DNA of 64,000 nucleotides from Conservatibacter flavescens (GTDB taxonomy: Bacteria > Pseudomonadota > Gammaproteobacteria > Enterobacterales > Pasteurellaceae), in assembly GCF_002795425.1 (NCBI RefSeq), contig NZ_PHHA01000003.1:1-64000 (forward strand), in the 5' to 3' direction. Position 1 is the stretch's first letter, and every line of letters starts with the position of its first letter. The notes under the pieces are model-generated. The model did not search any database, was not told the origin of the DNA, and saw only the letters and a list, made by a program, of their open reading frames with translations. Positions 58,037 through 64,000 of the stretch are shown in pieces. The position numbers and the translations under genes were made by a program.

Positions 58037-60274
58037 ATGCTATTTAAAATTAAAGCCCTTTCATTAAGCCTATTAACCGCATTTTCTATTCCCGCCGCCT
58101 TTGCCAATAACACACATTATTTTAATCGTTCGGCAAGCTTTTTAGTTTGTTCCCAGCTAGACAAAAATTGTCATACTGACATAGAAACCTCCGCAGAAAT
58201 TCTGTATGCAGATAAATCAGGGAAAACCCTTGTTTATACTGACAGCCCCGCCAAACAAATTGGCTTTGTGGATATCACAAACCTACACGAGCCACAAGGA
58301 AAAAAGGTCGTTAAGATCAATGGCGAACCCACATCTGTTGCCATTAAAGATCGTTTCGCTTTAGTCGGTGTCAACACTTCAAAAGATTATGTCAATACCA
58401 GTGGCGAATTACAGATATACCATTTAGACAGTTTTGAACTTGTTGCAAGCTTAGACTTAGGAGGGCAACCGGATTCCGTCGCGATTAGCCCTGATGGTCA
58501 GTTTGCAGCTATTGCCATTGAAAATGAGCGTGATGAAGATAAAAATAAAGGCGCACTTCCACAAATGCCAGCGGGCTATTTGATGATTGTTGATACTCAA
58601 AGTGACAATCCAAAAGACTGGACCTTACGTAAAGTTGCGCTAACGGGCTTAAGTGGAATATCCCCAGAAGATCCTGAACCGGAATATGTGTCCATCAACG
58701 AAAATAATGTTGCAGCCGTCACCTTACAAGAGAACAACGCTATCGCATTAATTGACTTAGCCAAAGGTGAGGTACTCAATCATTTTTCAGCGGGCGAGGT
58801 TAATTTAACCCAAATTGATGCTTCCGAAAAAAAACCATTAAAAATTCAATTAAACGATAAACTAGACAAGATTCCTCGCGAACCCGATGGCGTGGTTTGG
58901 CTAGACACAGAACATTTCGCAACAGCCAATGAAGGCGATTGGAAAGGGGGAAGTCGTGGATTTAGTATTTTTAATACTCAAGGTAAGGTGATTTGGGACT
59001 CTGGCAATGCATTAGAACATTTAGCGGTAAAATTCGGCCATTATCCTGAAAAACGCTCTGAAAATAAGGGAAATGAACCTGAAAATATTGCGTTTGGCAT
59101 ATTTGGTGATGAGAAATTACTCTTTATTAATTCCGAACGTGCAAGCTTAGTTTTCGTCTACAATGTTAACGATCCAACCAATCCACAATTTAAACAAGCT
59201 TTACCAACTGGCGTTGCGCCTGAGGGGGCGTTTGTCATTCCTGAGCGTAACGCCTTAGTGGTTGCGGCAGAAGCTGATTCACGGGAAGATCAGATCCGTT
59301 CAACCATTTCAATTTATGAATATCACAATCAAGCGCCCAATTATCCAACCTTACAATCTGTTGAAGACTCAGGGTTGCCAATTGCTTGGGGGGCATTATC
59401 GGGTCTTGCTGCCGATAAAAAAGAAGCCAATATACTCTATAGCATTGAAGACAGCTTTTACGGACACAACCGCATTTTTGTTATTGATGTCGCGAGCAAA
59501 CCCGCACAAATTATTCACACAATTTCCATTAAAGATACACAAGGCTTATTAAGTAAAACCTTCCCTGAACAGAAAAAATTAGTCAATGAAGATCGCAGTG
59601 TGAATATTGATCCGGAAGGTATCGCCACCGATAACGACGGCAATTTGTGGATCGCTTCGGAAGGTGCCGGTACAGTGGGCGATAAAAAACGTCCTGTAAG
59701 CACGCATAACTTCCTGCTAAAACTGAACAAAGCCGGAGAGATTTTACAGGTTATCACTTTGCCAGAAACCGTTAATAATATGCAGGTTCGCTTTGGCTTT
59801 GAAGGTGTCGCCGTTGAGAACAATAAAGTTTATGTCGCATTTCAAGCCCCATGGGGAGATGAAAAACATCCACGTTTAGGTATCTATGATTTAGGAAAAC
59901 AAGATTGGGAATTTGTATATTATCCCTTAGATCCGGTAGAGTCCCAAGCTGGTGGTTGGGTTGGTGTGTCGGATTTAAGCCCACAAGGGAATGGTATTTT
60001 TTGGGTACTTGAACGCGATAACCGAGCTGGCCCTGATGCGGCGATTAAGCGTATTTATGAAATCAATTTATCTGAATTCAAGCCAAATTCTGTGCTGACT
60101 AAAAAATTAGTGCGTGATTTAATGCCTGATTTAGCAAAAGCAAACGGTTTAATTCCAGAAAAAATAGAAGGGCTCACCACTACTCAAGATGGCCGTGTAT
60201 TTATCGTGAATGATAATGACGGTGTTGACGATAACAATGGTGAAACACAACTTATTGAAATCATGAAAAAATAA
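58037..60274 (+). CDS. Secreted phytase-like beta-propeller protein
   Basis: A 745-residue exported protein with signal peptide 1-23 (ending PAAFA). The N-terminal half is a beta-propeller with repeat units such as GGQPDSVAISPDGQFAAIAIENE and a Ca-type NERDED loop. The C-terminal half fits the esterase-like phytase domain: GLAADKKEANILYSIED, NIDPEGIATDNDGNLWIASEGAG, FGFEGVAVENNKVYVAFQ, IEGLTTTQDGRVFIVNDNDGVDDNNG. The domain is assigned from such blocks; the reaction is not shown, but a calcium-dependent phosphoesterase in the periplasm is likely. A Pho box candidate lies upstream and an uptake-word terminator behind. Confidence 0.85.
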   Translation: MLFKIKALSLSLLTAFSIPAAFANNTHYFNRSASFLVCSQLDKNCHTDIETSAEILYADKSGKTLVYTDSPAKQIGFVDITNLHEPQGKKVVKINGEPTSVAIKDRFALVGVNTSKDYVNTSGELQIYHLDSFELVASLDLGGQPDSVAISPDGQFAAIAIENERDEDKNKGALPQMPAGYLMIVDTQSDNPKDWTLRKVALTGLSGISPEDPEPEYVSINENNVAAVTLQENNAIALIDLAKGEVLNHFSAGEVNLTQIDASEKKPLKIQLNDKLDKIPREPDGVVWLDTEHFATANEGDWKGGSRGFSIFNTQGKVIWDSGNALEHLAVKFGHYPEKRSENKGNEPENIAFGIFGDEKLLFINSERASLVFVYNVNDPTNPQFKQALPTGVAPEGAFVIPERNALVVAAEADSREDQIRSTISIYEYHNQAPNYPTLQSVEDSGLPIAWGALSGLAADKKEANILYSIEDSFYGHNRIFVIDVASKPAQIIHTISIKDTQGLLSKTFPEQKKLVNEDRSVNIDPEGIATDNDGNLWIASEGAGTVGDKKRPVSTHNFLLKLNKAGEILQVITLPETVNNMQVRFGFEGVAVENNKVYVAFQAPWGDEKHPRLGIYDLGKQDWEFVYYPLDPVESQAGGWVGVSDLSPQGNGIFWVLERDNRAGPDAAIKRIYEINLSEFKPNSVLTKKLVRDLMPDLAKANGLIPEKIEGLTTTQDGRVFIVNDNDGVDDNNGETQLIEIMKK

Positions 60275-60282
60275 TTATTTTC

Positions 60283-60328
60283 CACCGCACTTTGTCGCCA
60301 AACTCACGAGAAAGTGCGGTGTTTTTTT
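60283..60328 (+). terminator. Terminator built of two inverted uptake words
   Basis: CACCGCACTTT (60283-60293) pairs perfectly with AAAGTGCGGTG (60311-60321), 11 base pairs, followed at once by seven T. Both arms contain full uptake words. Lies 9 bases behind the phytase-like gene. Confidence 0.95.
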
Positions 60329-60329
60329 C

Positions 60330-62255
60330 TTATTTTTTCATCTGAAATTTTTGTTCTTTATACAAATAACTACCTAATAAAGCATGTGCTAAGGCTTCTT
60401 TTTTGAGGCTTTCAGGTAAGTTTTTGGGTGTGAGTTGGTGTGTTTTTATATCATACTCATAGCCCTGAATATCGGTTTTAGGTTGTAAAAGTACTACATC
60501 ATTACCTTTCATCATGGCTTGAGTTTGATCAAATTGCATAAAAGCGCGGTTGGGATCGTGGTCTTTTTTTGTCAAATCATAGCCAATCATCGGATAGTCA
60601 CCACTGATTCCAGCCAACGAAAGTAACGTGGTCGGCATATCAATCTGACTGACTAAACGATGATCGCGATAGGGCTCAATACCTTCACCGATCAATAATG
60701 CCGGAATATGGAAATGCTGAATAGGTATGAGACTGCTCCCATGCACACGCGCATCATGATCCGCAATAACTAAAAAAATCGTATCCTGCCAATAGTGACT
60801 TTGTTGTGCCAATTTGAAAAAATGGCCTAAAGCATAATCTGCATATTTGATCGCATTATTCACCGTTGCCTTTGGCTGTTCCACTAGTTCAATTTTGCCT
60901 TCTGGAAATTCAAAGGGATCGTGATTGCTTGAAGTAAAAACTAAGCTGAAAAAAGGCTTACCCTGTTGATGTAATGCACTAAACGTCTCATTCGCTTTAT
61001 TAAACAGGTCTTCATCACTTACCCCCCAAGTGCCTTTAAATTGGGGATTGTCATAATCTTCCTGGTCAATAATCTTTTCAAATCCATTGCCATAAAAGAA
61101 ACTCGCCATATCATCAAAATGCTTTTCTCCCCCATAAATAAAGGAGGTCGCATAACCTTGCTGTTTGAGTAATTCTGCTATGCTAAAAAAATGGTTTTGG
61201 CTTTTGGCGAGTTTAACTGTGGAACGAGCTGGGGTTGGGGTAAAACCTGCAACGACCGCTTCAATACCCCGCACAGAGCGTGTACCTGTTGCATATAAAT
61301 TTTCAAATAACCAACCACGTGTTGCCAAACGATCAAACTCTGGCGTTAAATTTTTTCCTCCTAGTGTGCCAACAAATTGCGCCCCAAAACTTTCTTCTAA
61401 AATAATCACAATATTTTTAGGCTTGCCCAAATAACTGGCCTGATTTTTACTTAATGTTGGATATTGCTCTGAAATATAGTCTACTTGCGGCCGATTTGCT
61501 TTTACAATAGACAGCATTTCCTCTACAGGCATACTGCCATAGACCTGCGAAGAAATATCCTCATTTTTTAATTGATTAACCGCATATAAAACAGAATAAC
61601 CGGAATTAAGCACCAAAGCATTCACTAAGTTATCTGAAGAAAATGCCACTTTAGCTGGGTTAATTCCTCGATGTTCAAAACTAGAACGAGCGCCCATAAT
61701 AGTCACTGCAATCACGAATATCGCCAATACTGGACGCCATTGCCATTTGGGCATGTGAATATTTCGGACAGCCCAACCGGATAAGCGCCAATAAATAGCC
61801 GCGATTATCACCGTTAATACCACACTCAGTCCCGTAGCCAAGAAGTGTCCCTTGACTAACATGGTAAAGACCTCTTGAGGATAAAGTAAATATTCAATAA
61901 ATAAACGATTAGGACGGAAATCATAAGTTGCAATAAAAGCAGGTGTTGCAAGCTCCATAAACGCAAGAAAGGTACTAAAGACAGTTAACCAAAGACGCAA
62001 GGCCATCTCCCAAACAGACTTGCCTGTATTTTTCCACCATAATAAGACACTCAGTAAAGCAGGTATCCCGAATAACCAGCACAGTATCACAATGTCAATA
62101 CGTATTCCTTGTATCAGTAAAGGGAGCCAACCTTGAACAGCCTCAACACGTTCAAATTGCCACATGCCAAGAGCCAAGCGAGAAAAAGAAAGTAAAAGTA
62201 AATTTAGACCGACAAAGAAAAAAGTCGGAAATAAAATAGTATGATTTTTTGACAT
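60330..62255 (-). CDS. LTA-synthase-family membrane sulfatase/phosphoglycerol transferase
   Basis: A 641-residue protein with five N-terminal membrane helices (about 1-195) and a periplasmic sulfatase/alkaline-phosphatase-superfamily domain. NIVIILEESFGAQFVG supplies the metal-binding Glu, YATGTRSVRGIEAV the nucleophilic Thr (near residue 322), YGGEKHFDDM and VIADHDARVHG further metal ligands. The family moves phosphoglycerol or phosphoethanolamine groups on envelope glycolipids/glycans. Gram-negative members have mostly unknown substrates. Single gene, convergent on the phytase-like gene's terminator. Confidence 0.87.
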   Translation of the reverse strand: MSKNHTILFPTFFFVGLNLLLLSFSRLALGMWQFERVEAVQGWLPLLIQGIRIDIVILCWLFGIPALLSVLLWWKNTGKSVWEMALRLWLTVFSTFLAFMELATPAFIATYDFRPNRLFIEYLLYPQEVFTMLVKGHFLATGLSVVLTVIIAAIYWRLSGWAVRNIHMPKWQWRPVLAIFVIAVTIMGARSSFEHRGINPAKVAFSSDNLVNALVLNSGYSVLYAVNQLKNEDISSQVYGSMPVEEMLSIVKANRPQVDYISEQYPTLSKNQASYLGKPKNIVIILEESFGAQFVGTLGGKNLTPEFDRLATRGWLFENLYATGTRSVRGIEAVVAGFTPTPARSTVKLAKSQNHFFSIAELLKQQGYATSFIYGGEKHFDDMASFFYGNGFEKIIDQEDYDNPQFKGTWGVSDEDLFNKANETFSALHQQGKPFFSLVFTSSNHDPFEFPEGKIELVEQPKATVNNAIKYADYALGHFFKLAQQSHYWQDTIFLVIADHDARVHGSSLIPIQHFHIPALLIGEGIEPYRDHRLVSQIDMPTTLLSLAGISGDYPMIGYDLTKKDHDPNRAFMQFDQTQAMMKGNDVVLLQPKTDIQGYEYDIKTHQLTPKNLPESLKKEALAHALLGSYLYKEQKFQMKK

Positions 62256-62410
62256 AAAAAACCTTAAATTTATTATTGTTTTCAGTATGCCAATAGACTA
62301 CAAAAGAATAAATTAGTTCTTTACTCAATTGTAAAGTTTCAAGACGAGATTTCAGGCAGACAAAAAGCCATGTTAAAATAAAATTGGAAATTGTTACACT
62401 GAGATTTGCC

Positions 62411-63226
62411 ATGCAAGATTATTACTACCTCAAAATGGAAGAACATTTTTTATATGTTCCCTACTATGATCATATGCGCCGTATCCGCGTATTACTTCCT
62501 AAAAACTATTATCAAGATACTTGGCAACATTACCCGGTACTCTATATGCATGACGGACAAAATGTCTTTTATAGCAAAGAATCTTATTCGGGTTATTCAT
62601 GGAAAATCATTCCAACCATCAAACGCCACAAAGAATTTCCTAAATTAATTATTGTGGGCATTGATAATGCAGCAGAAAATCGTCTTGATGAATATGGCCC
62701 TTGGTTAACCGACACTGGCGCAAATGATTTTGCACAAGCCGGTGGTATGGGAATGGAATATGGGCAATGGGTAGTTGATAGTGTCAAACCTTTCATTGAT
62801 CAACATTACCGCACCCAACCCCAACGCGAGCATACCCTGTTAGCCGGCAGCTCAATGGGGGGGATTATTACCGCTTATATGGGCGCGCGTTATCCTGAAA
62901 CGTTCGGGCATTTGGGCGTATTTTCTTTAGCTTCGTGGTTTAGTGAGCCTGCGTTTATGCACTTTGTACATCAACATCGTTTAAATACCAACAGCCGTGT
63001 GTTTATTCAAGTTGGCACAAAGGAAGGGGATGATGTTGACTCTCATTTTATTTCTAACATGAATCAAGCCTATATAGATTGCACCTTACACTATTATCAA
63101 GCATTACTGCGTACAGGCCACCCACTCGATAACATCCGCCTAAAAATCATGGCAAATGAAATCCATCACGAAAAACATTGGGCAGATCATTTTGTGGAGT
63201 TTTTACGTTTTTCCTTGATGAAATAA
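62411..63226 (+). CDS. Esterase-D-like alpha/beta hydrolase
   Basis: A 271-residue hydrolase of the putative-esterase (Fes/IroE-like) group: YPVLYMHDGQNVF, then IVVGIDN-type LIIVGIDNAAENR, nucleophile elbow LLAGSSMGGIITAYMGARYPETF, and a late His in ANEIHHEKHW. No signal peptide. The ATG at 62411 (MQDYYYLKMEEH) is preferred over one at 62384, which adds only a non-conserved leader. Substrate unknown; ester hydrolysis on a ferric siderophore or acyl group is possible. Confidence 0.82.
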   Translation: MQDYYYLKMEEHFLYVPYYDHMRRIRVLLPKNYYQDTWQHYPVLYMHDGQNVFYSKESYSGYSWKIIPTIKRHKEFPKLIIVGIDNAAENRLDEYGPWLTDTGANDFAQAGGMGMEYGQWVVDSVKPFIDQHYRTQPQREHTLLAGSSMGGIITAYMGARYPETFGHLGVFSLASWFSEPAFMHFVHQHRLNTNSRVFIQVGTKEGDDVDSHFISNMNQAYIDCTLHYYQALLRTGHPLDNIRLKIMANEIHHEKHWADHFVEFLRFSLMK

Positions 63227-63238
63227 ACCAAAAATTTT

Positions 63239-63292
63239 GAGCCGCAATGCGGCTCAATGTTAAGCAACCGAGTACAATTATCCTACTCGGTT
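63239..63292. terminator. Two hairpins between convergent esterase genes
   Basis: GAGCCGC-AAT-GCGGCTC (63239-63255), preceded by A/T runs, and AACCGAGTA (63266-63274) pairing with TACTCGGTT (63284-63292) followed by TATTATTC. Probably one terminator for each direction in the 83-base gap. Confidence 0.65.
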
Positions 63293-63309
63293 TATTATTC
63301 ACGTCTATA

Positions 63310-64000
63310 TTAAATAATTCCTTGTTCCTCTAACTTACTGAGGAAATAAGGCATTTGATCACGCCACAACGGCCAATCATGCGCCATATCCAATCCCCAA
63401 TAATCGAACCAACCTGCGATATTTTTGGCGTAAAATGCATCTTGTAAGCGGCGAGTATCTTCCACATGTTGTTCTTCCCATGCGCCTTGTCCAACCGCCA
63501 CAATATAATGATTCTGACGATAGCGATCTAAATACCAACTATCATGCTGATTCCATAAATAATCAATAGGAGAGTTAAAATACACCGCCTGATCACCATG
63601 AAATTCATGTGTAAAGAAACGGGCATCATATACCCCACTTAAGGCAATTGCGGTGTCAAATAAATCTGGATGGCGCAAAGCAAAGTTAATAGTATGAAAC
63701 GCTCCCATACTACACCCCGTCGCGATCATTGCCTCACCCCATTGAGATTCATGGCGAATAAGCGGCACAAATTCATGAATAATATAGCGATCATAAGCAT
63801 TGTGTGCTTGTGCCATATCATGACCTGATTTATAGGTTGCTAACCACGATTCGCTATCAAAAGAATCTGGAGTATAGAACTTAACCAGCCCACGCTCAAT
63901 AAAAGAGCGACAAGCTTCAATCATACCAAAGTTGCCATATTCATTTTGGTTTCCACCAGAAGAGGGAAATACAATAACCGGTTTCCCTGCGTGTCCGTAT
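63310..64000 (-). CDS. Esterase-family alpha/beta hydrolase, 5' end beyond the window
   Basis: The minus-strand frame is open from 63310 to the right edge; an internal ATG at 63924 is not the true start, because the codons upstream read YGHAGKPVIVFPSSGGNQNEYG, a normal first strand and oxyanion part of the fold. Nucleophile elbow MIATGCSMGAFHTINFALRHP, a late His in DMAHDWPLW. At least 230 residues are visible. It resembles the esterase/S-formylglutathione-hydrolase-like group but is not closely similar to the neighbouring esterase. Substrate unknown. Confidence 0.82.
   Translation of the reverse strand, partial: YGHAGKPVIVFPSSGGNQNEYGNFGMIEACRSFIERGLVKFYTPDSFDSESWLATYKSGHDMAQAHNAYDRYIIHEFVPLIRHESQWGEAMIATGCSMGAFHTINFALRHPDLFDTAIALSGVYDARFFTHEFHGDQAVYFNSPIDYLWNQHDSWYLDRYRQNHYIVAVGQGAWEEQHVEDTRRLQDAFYAKNIAGWFDYWGLDMAHDWPLWRDQMPYFLSKLEEQGII

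Overview
The window is a stretch of a Pasteurellaceae chromosome. About thirty copies of the Haemophilus-type DNA uptake word AAGTGCGGT (either strand) are scattered through it. The gene products (NapFDAGHBC, UhpABC, MetJ/MetL, MutS, RecA, IspDF, FtsB, Asd) have gammaproteobacterial lengths and motifs. The copies are the Haemophilus/Pasteurella/Aggregatibacter form of the word, not the Actinobacillus form. I cannot name the species. No rRNA, tRNA, CRISPR array, phage or complete insertion sequence was found.

Layout. (1) 1-14244, minus strand: a contact-dependent-inhibition/filamentous-haemagglutinin locus. It has an intact 4148-residue FhaB/CdiA-type exoprotein, an AT-rich VENN-delimited C-terminal toxin region, a one-base-overlapping candidate immunity gene, and behind that the open but startless 3' part of another FhaB/CdiA pre-toxin region running off the left edge. 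No two-partner transporter gene is next to it. (2) 14302-16795: housekeeping truD-ispF-ispD-ftsB. (3) 16968-21030: one operon of alkaline phosphatase, a DUF3299-like periplasmic protein, an ABC ATPase and a His-rich MacB/FtsX-type permease, behind a clear Pho box. (4) 21222-27336: the periplasmic nitrate reductase operon napFDAGHBC with an FNR site upstream. (5) 27623-30988: uhpABC sugar-phosphate sensing genes without uhpT beside them. (6) 31059-37857: mutS, recA (LexA box inside the promoter spacer), metL and metJ (divergent, with a perfect met box between). (7) 37854-43026: a thioredoxin-like protein, MscS channel, PldB-like lysophospholipase, GFA protein, asd, a YgiW-type OB-fold protein and a DUF2301 membrane protein. 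(8) 43089-54583: two adjacent sugar regulons, deoxyribose (deoM/X, deoP, deoK, deoC, deoQ) and L-fucose (fucP, fucA, fucU, fucK, fucI, fucR), with CRP-like sites. (9) 54723-60274: a peptide/nickel-class ABC transporter with fused ATPases and no binding protein, divergent from a secreted phytase-like beta-propeller protein that has its own candidate Pho box. (10) 60330-64000: an LTA-synthase-family membrane sulfatase and two convergent esterase-family genes, the last cut by the window edge.

Functionally the window reads as a host- or mucosa-associated facultative anaerobe. It competes by contact (CDI), respires nitrate at low oxygen, scavenges phosphate from esters under Pho control, and uses host-derived deoxyribose and fucose. 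Uptake words are reused as hairpins and terminators in several places. The least explained parts are the toxin/immunity cassette with its displaced module, the phosphatase-metal-transporter operon, and the transporter without binding protein beside the phytase-like gene.
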